A stretch of 64,000 bases of DNA from Malus domestica (taxonomy: Eukaryota; Streptophyta; Magnoliopsida; Rosales; Rosaceae). Position 1 is the first letter of the stretch. Every line of letters starts with the position of its first letter. Where the stretch lies: positions 7,907,501 through 7,971,500 of the forward strand of contig NC_091677.1 of the NCBI RefSeq assembly GCF_042453785.1. Reading direction: 5' to 3'. Of this stretch, positions 23,806 through 36,162 are shown piece by piece. A program made the translations under genes and the position numbers. The notes under the pieces are model-generated. The model was not told the origin of the DNA and did no database searches. It saw nothing but the letters and a program-made list of their open reading frames with translations.

Positions 23806-24767
23806 CTTTTTATACCTAGGAATAAATTACATCCCAAATTAGCTGGGGAAATTTTTTAAACTACAAATTACGAGAAAAAAATAAAGGGTTCGTTTTTTCT
23901 CACCCCCTAACTCTTAGGTTTACCACCCTCACTCTTAGGTTACCCCCCTAAATCAAGATAACAATTACTTTCTTCCATATTTGTGCCACGTGTATAAAAA
24001 ACTAACCATGATTAGTCTATATTCTTATCTTTTTTACGGAAAAGAAAAAATTAAATTAATGAAGGAAAAAAAATACCATCTGTTCTCTCTATAATATCTC
24101 ATCATAAATAGTTGATCGACACTATTACCCCCTTTCACCTCCCACTTCTTCCGGCGTAGAAATAGCAACAACTCCTGAAAGAAAAGCCTTTAATTAATTA
24201 TCATACACCATGCCACTGCACCTTAATAAATTGAGTCAAGTTGCCTCCAAGAAAGACTGTATATCAACCAAACTAACATTTCTTTGGTTAATTCTTCTTT
24301 CGATTTTCCTGCACTACAGTTTTTTCTTTTCATTTTGATATGTCGTAGCCGAATTGGTAGGACGGGAAAGGGAGTATTAATGCCAATCAATTGTTTGATG
24401 AGGATTAGAGAGAATAAATGGTGGTAAGGTTTAATTGTTTTTCTTTTACATAATAAATAATTAAATAGTATAGACTAACTATAGTTACATTTTTTAACAT
24501 ATGACGTAAATCTGGACCGAAAGTAACGATTATCTTGAGTTTGGGAGCGAGCAAATTAAAACGAACTCAAAATTTAAAATGAAAAAAAGAATAAAACTAA
24601 AAGAAATATAAAGCAATTAGGAATCCTTATTTAATAAGAACTCCCTTTTGGATTTTCATAATACAATAAGGAAAAAGAGAGGGATTATAAAACCACCCGC
24701 TTCTCAACCTTGTTTATGTCCGCGAATTAGAAGTTGAAACTTCCTGTCAAATCCCACAGCAGAACTG
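23806..24767. other. Intergenic, no gene seen
   Basis: AT-rich DNA upstream of the La-motif gene. The flank of the SINE target site is itself a short direct repeat (tttctttttatacctaggaa at ~23561 and ~23802). No coding, RNA or terminal-repeat signal was recognised. Confidence 0.5.
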
Positions 24768-25565
24768 GTGATGCCGATACGCGACGTCAAGACCCTCAAC
24801 CCTATGAAATCCCACTCCGCCACGAAGCTCTCTGCCGATGCGAAAGCATTCTTTCCAGGGAAAACAAGCAGCCGTGATAAACAAAACCCTAATCATTCAC
24901 CTCTTTTTCCTCCACCCTTGCCCTACCACCAACAACACTATATTCCTCCTCCTATGTTTTATCACCGTACATCATGTCCTACACCGGTCAATCCGCAACT
25001 GCAGTGTGTTCAGTTTCCTCCGTTTTACTATGTTCCTCCTAGTTCCGTGATCATGATTGACCAAGGCCTTACGGTTAATCCATGGGCTCCATTACCGCCA
25101 CAAGATTTACTGGTTTTGAGAAGTAACATCGTTAGACAAATAGAGTATTATTTCAGTGATAAAAATCTAAAGAAGGATCGTTACCTAATTTCGATTATGG
25201 ATGACCAAGGATGGGTTTCGATATCCACCATCGCTGAATTTAATAGACTCAAGAATATGTGCACCGACATACCGTTTATCCTTGATTCGTTGTTGTTGGG
25301 CTCGACCAGTGTGGAAGTGCAGGGTTACAAGATACGGCTACGGGACAAGTGGTTGAAGTGGATTCCGGCTCATGCAGACTCTACCGTAACATCAAAACAG
25401 CATATTCAGCCGGAGCAACTTAGGTCTGCCAATAATCGTGATCAAATTGTTGACGCTTCATCTGATGGAAAAGATTCAACGGATCTCTTGCTATCTAGCA
25501 CTGGACATGGCACTGCAGATGGTGTTCTTGATGGTGGATCTCTTGTGTTTACTGCTGATAATTGA
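24768..25565 (+). CDS. La-motif RNA-binding protein, LARP1-type, intronless
   Basis: A single open frame of 265 residues (264 if the second ATG, 24771, is used). A Pro/Tyr/His-rich N-terminal region (about 45-110) precedes a La motif at ~120-205: SNIVRQIEYYFSDKNLKKDR, then DQGWVSISTIAEFNRLKNM, and KIRLRDKWLKWIP. These are the conserved blocks of LARP1a/b/c; LARP1 proteins bind mRNA ends and affect stability and translation of ribosomal-protein mRNAs. The protein is much shorter than LARP1 proteins, lacks the C-terminal DM15 repeats, and has no introns where I expect the source genes to have several, so it is probably a retrocopy. The frame is intact, implying youth or selection. It lies between TMEM97 copies B and C on the opposite strand. 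A poly-A tail was not recognised. Confidence 0.8.
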   Translation: MMPIRDVKTLNPMKSHSATKLSADAKAFFPGKTSSRDKQNPNHSPLFPPPLPYHQQHYIPPPMFYHRTSCPTPVNPQLQCVQFPPFYYVPPSSVIMIDQGLTVNPWAPLPPQDLLVLRSNIVRQIEYYFSDKNLKKDRYLISIMDDQGWVSISTIAEFNRLKNMCTDIPFILDSLLLGSTSVEVQGYKIRLRDKWLKWIPAHADSTVTSKQHIQPEQLRSANNRDQIVDASSDGKDSTDLLLSSTGHGTADGVLDGGSLVFTADN

Positions 25566-26211
25566 GTTGGCTCATAGATTGGCAATGGGGTTGCTCATAG
25601 AATATTGGTTCGGTTTTCTCTGTCTATGTCTCATGATTTGGTTTGCTTGGAAGAACCTGCTGACGCAATTTTCAATATTTTGTTAGGACGATAGATGATA
25701 ATGTTTCATATTTTAGTGTGTGGTACATATAATTTCCTTCGATTGGGTGAAATTCCTGCAAGGTTTTTTTTGAGGCCCACACTTCTATCCTCTTGTAAGG
25801 TTTCTTTACAATGTTTACATGAATGAATAATTGAATATCGTACTCTTTTAGATAAAAGTATTCTTCTGTTGATTTTCAGATTGTGGCCTTTTCGAAAGAA
25901 AATCTTACGTGACAATTGGTATACTGAGGATCAATTCAATCTGGATGTGATTAGGAACTTAGCATGAGATGAGAGATACATTAATCGACATCCTTGGAAA
26001 ATAAATACTGTAGTAACTTATGTTTATCTTTCCTTTTCTTCAAATTCTGATATGTTACCAAGAGTTTATTGATAAATCCAATTAGCAACAACTTTCAATC
26101 ATTCATAACAAGAGTTTATTGATAAATTGAGAACATGGACACATAATTGACATATATGAACTATCAAAATAATGATAAATTGCAAAATGTGTCTGCAAGT
26201 TCAGTTGTACG

Positions 26212-27744
26212 TCAAGCCTTCTTTTTCCTACCCAATGTAGGTCTCTTGCCAATCCTCGAAGTAGTTGTGTTGGATGGCGGCAGCAGCCCTCGTACTGTGG
26301 CCAAAATGCCTAAGCCTAGAAAAGGGAAGTACATATATAGGAGGTCATCTGAAGCCTTGCCAGACTGAAGCAGTTCTGATAATATAGTAACCTGAAGTTT
26401 TCAGAAAAGGAAGACATCTTAAGAAAAAAGTTGAAGAAAAGGAAAGATACACAATCCAACATGAAATAGAATTCAATGTGATCATAGACTTTGTAAATTG
26501 TAATTAAGTGGTGCAGAAACAGGAAGAAGAAACACCCTCCCCATCATCCAATTATATTTCTCATCACCAATCACCATTAGATATAATTAGGTGAGTTTTT
26601 ACCGAATTAACTGTAATGACTAAAATTCAACATGTGAGCCTAAGACACTACTTTCACCTTCAATGGTGTGTATCGTTTCTAATTCAATGCATGTCTAAAA
26701 CGAGGGTTACAAAATAAAATGTGGTAATATGCATGTATGCTGCAGATTAATGAGGAATTCCCAACTTCACAACCAAATTCGATAATCTACTAGTTGAATC
26801 AACAGAGTGCGATGTCAGGATTTTATACCACTTTGGTTTAGAGTTATAGGTTTAACCGATGCTAAGAATAGATAACATAAGCACAATAGTTTTCAGAAGT
26901 CTATTATCTAGCTATCTAATTTTTTTTTAAGCACCCACTTCCTCAACATCTTTCACTTGATTACTTTCTCCTTTCTTCTTTTTAGTGGGCCTGCCATGAA
27001 ATTTGATCGACCACTTTAAACTTCCCAAAGAAAATCAACATGACTCGTACATCCAACCTTATTTGATATCACAATCATTCTGTCTTAAATCCTTAACTAT
27101 AACTAAAGGTTACTCATTTGGAACTTTTTTTTCATTTCTAAATGATCATTTAAAAAATGAATTATAATGTTAGGGACTTGTAGAGCAATGGGTTAAGAGC
27201 AGACCATGTACTCGATTCTCCCCTCATATCACTTGTATAAAACCGAAAGTACTATAACATTACCAATGGAAAACAAGATAAGGGAATCTAAAAAAACCCA
27301 AATTGTGTTTTTTTTTTTTTTACAAGAAAAAAAACCCTAGTTCTAACTAGAATCAATAAAAACAACAAATTGGCTATCAAGTTATGATGTTATTAAAGAA
27401 CAATAAAACGAAAACTTTACCATGGAAGTGAGGACCGAAACGCCATAGATCAAGCAGGTGGTGTGGAACCAAGACTTGGCGGCCAATATTCCGTACAAGT
27501 TGGCAAGCGCGAGAGGCCATTGAAAGAGCAGCTCGAGCCAAATGATCCCAACGACGAAATAAGGCTTCTGGGTCATCAGATAATCGCCATAGCTGCGCGC
27601 GTACCAGTTCTTGAGATCAGTCAATGCGTCCGGGAAGATGCTCTCCGGCAGACATATCTGCGCGTCGATTAACGGTGCTGCCACCGCGATCACGACGAAG
27701 AAGACGAACAGTGTGGCGTCCACAAGCTTCGCCAAAGCACCCAT
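26212..27744 (-). CDS. EXPERA/TMEM97 membrane protein, copy C
   Basis: Exons 27421-27744 and 26212-26391, phase 0, 167 residues. Start MGALAKLVDATLFVFFVV. The acidic pair is present: LIDAQICLP and GIIWLELLFQWP. The fourth span is in exon 2 (MYFPFLGLGILATV). The tail GKRPTLGRKKKA is identical to copies A and B, so these three form one subgroup. The intron is 1029 bp. No break seen. Confidence 0.9.
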
Positions 27745-27902
27745 TTTACTTTTGGAGTAACAGAATTACAGATTCATTCGTTTCTTCCTGATCCCAACGA
27801 CGTGTAATTTCTTAATATATATGTTTGTTGCACTAACACACGCTCAATCGTATTTTTCGTATTGATTTGTTTTATTGTGAGGAAAATCTAAAGACTACTG
27901 AG

Positions 27903-27954
27903 GGGGATGTAGCTTAGATGGTAGAGCAAGCCGATCGATGCCCCGTATCTGCAT
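27903..27954 (+). pseudogene. tRNA-Ala pseudogene without its anticodon arm
   Basis: Begins ggggatgtagcttagatggt-agagc, which is the acceptor and D-arm of plant cytosolic tRNA-Ala, and ends gatcgatgccccgtatctgc-a, which is the T-arm and 3' acceptor strand. The anticodon stem-loop and variable loop between them are missing (~20 bases), so it cannot work as a tRNA. It could be a decayed gene or the head of a lost SINE. Confidence 0.75.
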
Positions 27955-28690
27955 ATTTTCATTTTTTTTCTTCCTCTAAATAAAAGATTTCATGACTGAC
28001 TAACCTATGTGTAATAATTATTCATAACCCTTCTAACTTTATAATTCTCCTTCTTTTTTTATACAAGTGATGATGAAAAAAGGAAAATCGAACCTTAAGT
28101 AATCGAGTGCATGCATGCATAAATATTTTTAACCGCTTGAGTTATACAAATTCTTGCTCTGTTTTTTGTGCATGTCAAACATGATAATCTTTTTTTTGTT
28201 CAAAAATATTTTTTTTTAAAAGAAAAAAGGTACTAAAAGATACGTTAATGGCTCATATTTTGGAATTTTTAGATTATGCATATTTGACATGTACCTTTTT
28301 TTATTAGAACTTAGGTATACTCTTTGTATAAAAATGTATTCGGTACTTTATTGGAGAAAGTCAGATAAAAAATTCAGAATTTTCAAAATTTCTAAATACA
28401 TTCCAATTTACATCCAAGGTTTTCAGAATATTAAAATTTTGGGATTTCAAACTCGAAATAGAAATTCTTGTACCCAAACTGGAATCTCAATTTCTTATCC
28501 AAGTGGACCTTCGAATAGTACAGTGAGGAGTCCAAAACATTGCAGCCCATAACATTGTTTTCTTTTGTCAACTCTTTCACATAAAGGAGTTCATATAAAA
28601 AATTAAAAATCAGGTTCTCACTTCGTGTATAAGAACTGCAAAAAGAAATGATGAAATAAAATATTTGAGTTCTAGTTGATTTTCATATCC
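27955..28690. other. Intergenic, no gene seen
   Basis: AT-rich, with homopolymer runs. No coding or repeat structure could be supported. Confidence 0.5.
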
Positions 28691-28699
28691 TTTGTTTAC

Positions 28700-28767
28700 T
28701 ATGGCTAAAATAATGGTGGCGGAGGGTGGCAGTAGCCCATGCAGAATGGTGAGGACACTTAAAACAA
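28700..28767 (-). pseudogene. Relict of TMEM97 exon 2
   Basis: The minus strand encodes VLTILHGLLPPSAT, matching VLTILRGLLPPPATT of exon 2 in the copy at 37120-38400. About 65 bp are recognisable and no exon 1 or flanking exon sequence was seen. It marks a seventh member of the array, lost before or during the insertion of the nearby Copia element. Confidence 0.7.
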
Positions 28768-29122
28768 TTATCACAATTTAGCTGACTGATTAGTGTATTC
28801 TAGGCAACTTGTGATAAGCATGTGAGTGCATGAGGTTAAAATTCTGCATCGTTGATCATGCCAACTAGTTGTTGGAGGACATAATCTCATAATGGTCATA
28901 TGACAAAATAATATATGATTACTATATGGAGTTTTCACTTCTAACATCACTGAAACTTTTTGTGATAAAACTCAACACTTAACAATAGGTAGTTAAGTTG
29001 AGACAATATCGGTGATATTGATGGTTGACCATGTTGGACCTATAAAGTTTATCACTCATATGCATCAGATCGATCAAATCAAACTCTAAAGTTAAATGAG
29101 TTTTGGTGAGACTAGTCCTAGG

Positions 29123-29420
29123 TGTAAAGCAATAGATAAGGAAGATCAATCCAACGGCCAAGAAGATGCCATCTATCAAGAGATTAAGTGATATGGTTGT
29201 TAGTTTGTTAAGGATTTGTTACTTGTTGTACAAGTAGTGTGAAGTGTATAAATAGGAACCTTTTGTATTCATTCAGACAGTTAGTGAAAGCAATAACAAA
29301 CAGTGCAATTCTCTCTCATTCTCTTCGATCTCTCTCTCTCTCTCTACATTCTTTGTTTACAATCTCTCTCTCTCTAAAACACCATTGATAATCTTCAAGC
29401 TCAAGGTAGTTAATTCAACA
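29123..29420 (+). repeat. 5' LTR of the Copia element at 29123-34639
   Basis: 298 bp, starts tgtaaagcaatagataagga, TATA-like gtataaatagg at ~29249-29259, and a CT-microsatellite leader that accounts for most of the length difference from the 3' LTR. Confidence 0.9.
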
Positions 29421-32400
29421 TGGTATCAAAGCCGGTGGTGGCGTCTCTCTGATCCTGATCTTCTCTCTACTTCCGCATTCATCTCTACGATTTCTAAATT
29501 TGCATTCATCTTTGCGAATTTCTGTTATGCAATTCTTCTTCTGGAGTGCTATAGTGTATGTGCCTTCTCCTCTTGATTTCGAAGCTTGATTCTTGCTTAT
29601 CAGGTGTTTAATGAAATGTGTATGTGAATTTTTCTATGTGATACTCTTCTCTGTATAATTGAAATTGATTTTCGTCTCAAGATTGATCAAGAACAGTCTT
29701 CAAACCCTAAAGTCTTGTAAGAAATTATGTTTGCTTGTACAATTTGCGAAAACATGGTGATTGATGCACAACTAGAAATTGTGCAATCTCCAATTACGAA
29801 TTTAATCCCTAATGTGTCCACTTCTGTGACTGTGAAACTGGATGATACAAATTACCTAGTCTGGCATTATCAAATGCAATTGCTTCTTGAAAGTCATGGG
29901 ATTCTTGGCTTTGTGGATGGTTCTCGATAATGTCCTACTAGGTTCATTGATAATTCTGATCTTGAAAGTGTTGAAACTGAAGCATATCAGATATGAAAGA
30001 TGCATGATCGTGCTTTAATGCAACTTTTCATTGGAACTTTATCTGTTACTGGAATGTCTTATATAATTGGCTGTACCCATGCAACTGAAATGTGGATGAG
30101 TCTTCATGATAGGTTTTCCACTGTCACCAAAGCTAGTATATTTCAATTGAAAACTGAGCTTCAAAATATTAAGAAGGGAACTGAGTTAATTTCTCAGTAT
30201 CTACAAAGGGTAAAGGATGCTCGTGATCATTTGGCTGCTGCTGGAGTATCATTTGATGATGACGATATTATCATCATTGCTCTCAAATGGTTACCTTCCG
30301 AGTACAATACCTTTAGAACAGTGATTCGAGGGAGAGACAATGTTATTTCACTAAAAGACTTTCAAGCTCAGTTGCTTGCTGAGGAAGCTGTTATTGAAAA
30401 CTCTCCACTATCTAGTTCTTTTGTTCCTACTATGCTAGCTCACGGACATGACTCTAAATGGAAAGGATTACTACTTGCAGAGGATTCTTCTCCTACAAAC
30501 AGCAATTAGTCATCACAATATCAAACTGGAAGTTCTTCTTATTCTAATAATAGTAGTCACAACTATAGTTCTGGAGGCTACACTAATGGTGGCAAAAACT
30601 ACAATTCTGGAGGATTTCGAGGCTCTAATTTTAGAGGCCGATCTCGAGGTCTAAATCATTTTGTGACTCCAAGATTTTCTGGTAGCAATTACAATAATGG
30701 TCTCGGGATTCTTAGTGATGCAAGACCTCATGTTTCTACTTACTCTGAGCACGACAATAATGTGCCCATCTGTCATATTTGTACCAAAAAAGGTCACATT
30801 GCCTCTGATTGTTTTCAAAGGCACTTTTCTACACCAGTTTCATCTTTACCCATCCAGTGCCAAATTTGCTAGAAATTTGGGCACTCTGCACTTCAATGCT
30901 ATCACAAGGCTAACTTTTCTTATCAAGGAAGGTAACCATCACCAAATCTCACTGCCATGAATGCCACTTATCAACCTTCTACACCACAAGAACAGTTTTG
31001 GGTGGTTAACACTGGAGCTACATCCCATATAACCTCTGAATTGGCAAACCTTAATCTTGCAACTCCTTTCATAGACACTGATACTATCACCACAACTAGT
31101 GGTTCAGGTTTAGAAATATCCCATACTGGTTTTTCAACTTTAAGAGCTCCTAATATGCTTTTCAGTTGAAAGAAATTTTACATGTTCCAAAACTGTCACA
31201 ACATATGTTGTCAGTATATCAGCTCTGTAAAGATAATCATTGCAGGTTTATATGTGATGAGTTTTGTTTCTGGATACAGGACAAGATCATAGGGAGAATA
31301 CTTCTTCAGGGGCTGTGTAGAGCTGGATTGTACCCGATTCCTTTTCACATACCTCCATTCATACTCAAGCAAACATATCAAACATCTCACTTACCTAAAC
31401 AACAACACTGTCTCATTGGTCATCAAGTCAACACATCTCTTTGGCACAACATATTAGGCCACCCTTCCAATCTTGTTGCTGCAAGAATGTTGAACCAATC
31501 TCAGGTTCCATTTGCATTAGACCAATCTAGGCATGTGTGTATCTCTTGTTTAAAGGGCAAAATAATTAAATTGCCTTTCACTTTTACTGCAAATAAAATT
31601 GTACAACCCTTAGAAGTCATCCATAGTGATGTTTAGGGGCTATCTCCTACATTGTTAATAGAAGGCTTCAGGTTTTATGTTACTTATATTGATGAATGTA
31701 CCAGGTTTACCTAGATATTTCCATTAATGAATAAAAGTGAGGTGTTTCAAACATTTGTGCAGTTTCATGCTTTTTTATCTACTCAGTTTTCCAGTGCAAT
31801 TAAAATCTTTCAAAGTGATGGTGGTGGTGAATTTTCCAGTAACAAGTTCAAATAGTTTTTACTTGACAAAGGCATAATACATCAACAATCTTGCCCATAT
31901 ACACCTGAACAAAATGGCCTTGCTGAGAGAAAGCATAGGCACATTGTTGAAACTGCCCTCACTCTTATGCATACCTCCAAATTACCTTCCCAGTTTTGGT
32001 TTCATGCCTGTGCCACTGCAGTTTATTTGATAAACAGAATGCCATGTACTACTCTGTCTATGAGATCTCCCTATTTTTATCTGTTTGGTACATTTCCCAT
32101 CTTAACCCATTTGAAAACATTTGGATGTAGTTGTTTTCCTTTACTGAGACCCTACAATACTACTAAACTTCAACCCAAAACTACCCAATTTGTGTTTATG
32201 GGTTATGCAGGGCAATACAAGGGTTACTTCTGTTTTCAACCAAATACAGGCAAATTGTATGTGTCTAGGCATGTCATGTTTGATGAATATACTTTTCCTT
32301 ACACAACTTTGGTATCTAAAACTCCTCATTTGGAGTGTGTTTCAAAATGTACTTCTTCCCAGCTTATTCCACTTCTCAGAGAAAACAACACAGTGATTTC

Positions 32401-34345
32401 CAATCCACCATCATCTTTTTCACCATTAATATCACATTTCATTCATTCATCATTATCATCCGCATCATCTACATCCTTACCACCTCGAGCTTCAAAGTTA
32501 TTCATTGAACCAACTAGTGCTTCAGAGTCTTTGAATGTACATTATTCAGCTCCAGAGTTGTTCACTACTACACATGCACCTAATACCTTATCCCAAGCTT
32601 CAAACTTATTCTCTCCAGACTCTATCACAGCTACACAGTCCCAAATCCCTGATGATCCTGATTTTCAATCTGAAAATCTTACTGTTGTGCTTCCAGTTTC
32701 TTCAGTCAATCTGCATCCTATGCAAACTTGGTCTAAAAATGGGATTGTTAAAAGGAAAGCATACTCAGCTACTGTTTCTTCATCTGACCATTTTATTGTT
32801 GAGCCTACCACTTATAAAGCTACTAGTAAAATCCCAGGATGGCAAGCAGTTATGCAAGATGAGATCACTACTCTACATTTGCAATAGACCTGGGATCTTG
32901 TTCTCCTTCCAAGTGGCAAAAATCTTGTTGGTTGCAAGTGGGTTTATCAACTTAAAAAGAATCCTGATGAGTCCATGTCCAAGTACAAAGCACGGTTAGT
33001 TGCCAAGGGTTATAGCCAAAATGAAGGGATTGACTATAGTGAGACCTTCAGTCCAGTAGTCAAACCAACTACAGTACGATTAATTCTCGCTCTTGCTACT
33101 CAGTTTCATTGGGATTTGAGACGATTAGATGTCAAAAATGCGTTTTTGCATGGTGACTTAAATGAAGAGGTGTATATGGCTCAACCTTCAGGGTTTTTCA
33201 GTAATGATCATCCATCTCACTATGTTTGCAAGCTAAAGAAATTGTTATATGATTTAAAATAGGCTCCTCGAGCTTGGAATGAGAAGTTTACAAGTTTTCT
33301 TCCAGGTTTGGGTTTTCAACCTTCCCTTGCAGATCCCTCTCTCTTTGTGAAACATACTGAGCTTGGCATTGTGGTGTTATTACTATATGTTGATGATATC
33401 ATTATCACTGGTAGTAGTTCAAGTGACATTTCCCAGTGATCTTGGCTCTTACTCAACAATTTGATATGAAGGACTTGGGACAACTCACTTATTTTCTTGG
33501 TTTACAAATACAGTATCAATCTGATGGTTTATTTGTTTCCCAATCCAAATATATCAAGGATCTCTTGGAAAAAGGTTGATATGCAAAATGCCAAAGCTTG
33601 TGCTACTCCTTGTCTTCCTTCTCACAGGCTTCTTAAGGAAGAAAGGCAGCCCTATCACAATCCTGAACAGTATTGTAGTGTAGTTGGTGCATTGCAATAT
33701 CTGACATTTACCAGGCTAGACATTGCATTTGCCATAAATCAATGCTGTCAATTTATGCATCATCCCATGGATTCTCATGTAGTTGCAGTCAAACGGATTC
33801 TTCGATATCTCAGTGGTACAATGACCTATGGCATACATTTTAAACCTAGAAAATTGTTCTTACAAGCATATAGTGATGTTGATTAGGTTGGGGATCCAAA
33901 TGACCATCGTTCAACTTCTAGTTGTATTGTCTATCTCGGTGCAAGTCTAATTTATTGGGCATCCAGGAAACAACACATTGTTTCTCAGTCGTCTACTGAG
34001 GCAGAATATAGAGCTTTAGCTATAACTGCTGCTGAAATGGTTTGGATATGACAACTTCTGTGTGATTTACAGGTTCCTTTATATGCTCATCCAACGCTGT
34101 ATTATGACAATATCTCTACTATAACACTGTCTTCTAATCCAGTTTTTCACTATCGAGTGAAACATATTGAGATAGATTATCATTTCGTTCGTGAAAGAGT
34201 AGTTCGAGGAGACTTGGCTGTTCATCATGTGTCTTCAAAGGAACAATTTGCCGATATCCTTACAAGGGGTCTGTCTATATCTTTGTTTCAGCGTCATTGT
34301 GCCAATCTCATGCTTGGTTGCACCAACCATGTGATTGAGGGGGGA

Positions 34346-34639
34346 TGTAAAGCTATAGATAAGGAAGATCAATCCAATGGCCAAGAAGATGCCATCTGTC
34401 AAGAGATTAAGTGATATGGTTGTTAGTTTGTTAAGGATTTGTTACTTATTGTACAAGTAATGTGAAGTGTATAAATAGGAACCTTTTGTATTCATTCAGA
34501 CAGTTAGTGAAAGCAATAACAAACAGTGCAATTCTCTCTCATTCTCTTCGATCTCTCTCTCTCTACATTATGTGTTTACAATCTTTCTCTCTCTAAAACA
34601 CCATTGATAATCTTCAAGCTCAAGGTAGTTGATTCAACA
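34346..34639 (+). repeat. 3' LTR of the Copia element at 29123-34639
   Basis: 294 bp, same ends as the 5' LTR, followed directly by the CTAGG duplication. Confidence 0.9.
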
Positions 34640-34892
34640 CTAGGATGGGGGATTATTTCCTAAGAAGCCCTCATTTGCATCCTTTTCGTGACTTCGTTTG
34701 TGTCTTCTTCCCTGAGGGGTATGCATTTTAACTTACGGCCACCAAAAAAATCCCAAATAAACACCAACAGCATGATTGACATGCCATTAGTTCATAACAA
34801 TTCTTTCTCATCAAGACATTAGAATTTAAGGTACATAGAGGTAACAGAAGAGAACAACTAAAAGACGTAAATTTTGATAAAGAATCTGAGTT

Positions 34893-36162
34893 CTAAGTTT
34901 CTTTCCGATACTTTGGTTGGCCGGTGCTTTTTGTTGTTCTTTTGCCACTGGTTGAAGTATTGGCGGTAGATGGAGGGAGCAACCCGCGCAGTATGGCCAG
35001 GATGGCAAAGCCCACAGCAGGGTAGTACAACATCAACATTGTATTAGATGCCTTGCCGGACCATAACAGCTCTGGTAAAATAGCGCCCTGCAATTTTCAT
35101 GAAGGCAGAGAATATGTAACAAGTTAAAGAAACTAAGGAATCTTTTATAAACATCTCTCCATACATGTAAAAAAAAAAGAAAAAAACTAATTTTCGGAAT
35201 TGTCATAGTTCTAATTCTAATTCTAGGAGAAGTTCCAAAAACAGTGTCTTTGTGACTGTCTCACACTTAATTAACAAACGCCTCATACTCATGAGAAGCT
35301 TATTGAGTGTGAGAGCTACACTGAAAAATCACTCGGTACTTAACACCTCCATCAAAACCAGTCTAACTAAATCTTAACAAGAAATTGAACAGTGTAGAAA
35401 CAGGCAATTAAAACACATTAATCATAGTGACAAATCCATTTAAATTGTCAGGTTGCCGTGTAAATATGATATACTTAATCGACTTTAAATTATCAAAATC
35501 TTGGAGGTTTCAACATGGTTTGTTTATATTGTATTATTTGGACTAGTTTGAAGAAGCAAATAATCAGCACCCAAGTGAAGAATCAGTATGTTTACAAAAT
35601 TTATATTAAAAAGGTTAAAAAATAAGATTGTCCTTGAAGAAGGTGATTTTTTTGTTTTTATCAAACTTTAATTGATGTTAGAATAGATTTTACTTTTGAT
35701 CAGTAGCCAGGTACATCATTCTATATACAGAATACGTAACTACGTGTATAATCATAATAAAGTAGCTAATTGAATTCTCAAAAATTAAATTCTAATCTAC
35801 CATTGGAGCTTGTTAGAAATGACAGAGAAGGATTATACCATGGTGGTGAAGAAAGAAGCGCCATAGAGCAAGCAAGTGGTTCTGTACCAAGGCTTAGCTG
35901 CCAAAATCCCATACAAGTTGGCAACGAGAAGGGGCCACTGCAGTATGAGCTCAACCCAAACGAGACCAACAAAGAAATGAGGCTTCTCTTCACCAAGATA
36001 ATCGTCGAACTCCCAGACATACCAGTTCTTGAGCTCCACCAGCGAGCTTGTGAAGAGGTTCTGAGGTAGACACAACTGCACGTCTATTAGCACCGCGTTC
36101 GCCGCCGCTATGGCGAACATTACGAAGAGTATGGCGTCGATTATCTTCACAAAAGCACCCAT
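34893..36162 (-). CDS. EXPERA/TMEM97 membrane protein, copy E
   Basis: Exons 35839-36162 and 34893-35087, phase 0, 172 residues. I chose the ATG at 36162 (MGAFVKIIDAILFVMF) because it aligns with the start of the sister copies; an upstream in-frame ATG would add 19 residues. The acidic pair is kept (LIDVQLCLP, GLVWVELILQWP). Exon 2 has PELLWSGKASNTMLMLYYPA. The tail differs: GQPKYRKET, with no KKXX ER-retrieval ending. It is closer to the pseudogene at 37120-38400 than to copies A-C. The intron is 751 bp. Confidence 0.88.

Larger units (their letters stand above)
29123..34639 (+). mobile_element. Ty1/Copia LTR retrotransposon, broken, two LTRs
   Basis: LTRs at 29123-29420 and 34346-34639 (TG...CA). 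A perfect 5-bp target duplication CTAGG is present at 29118-29122 and 34640-34644. The primer-binding site tggtatcaaagccggtgg follows the 5' LTR (tRNA-Met type), and the polypurine tract gattgagggggga precedes the 3' LTR. Parts in Copia order: gag (~29730-30510), CCHC knuckle and protease (~30760-31170), integrase (~31430-32000), reverse transcriptase (~32930-33600) and RNase H (~33890-34300). It is a fossil with many breaks (of the order of ten or more). The LTRs differ at about 3% of sites by eye, roughly one million years at the usual plant rate. Confidence 0.93.

Noticed and set aside
27180-27260. tRNA-like phrase caatgggttaagagcagacc in the intron of TMEM97 copy C
   Set aside because: It does not fold into tRNA arms with the neighbouring sequence, and no element ends were found.
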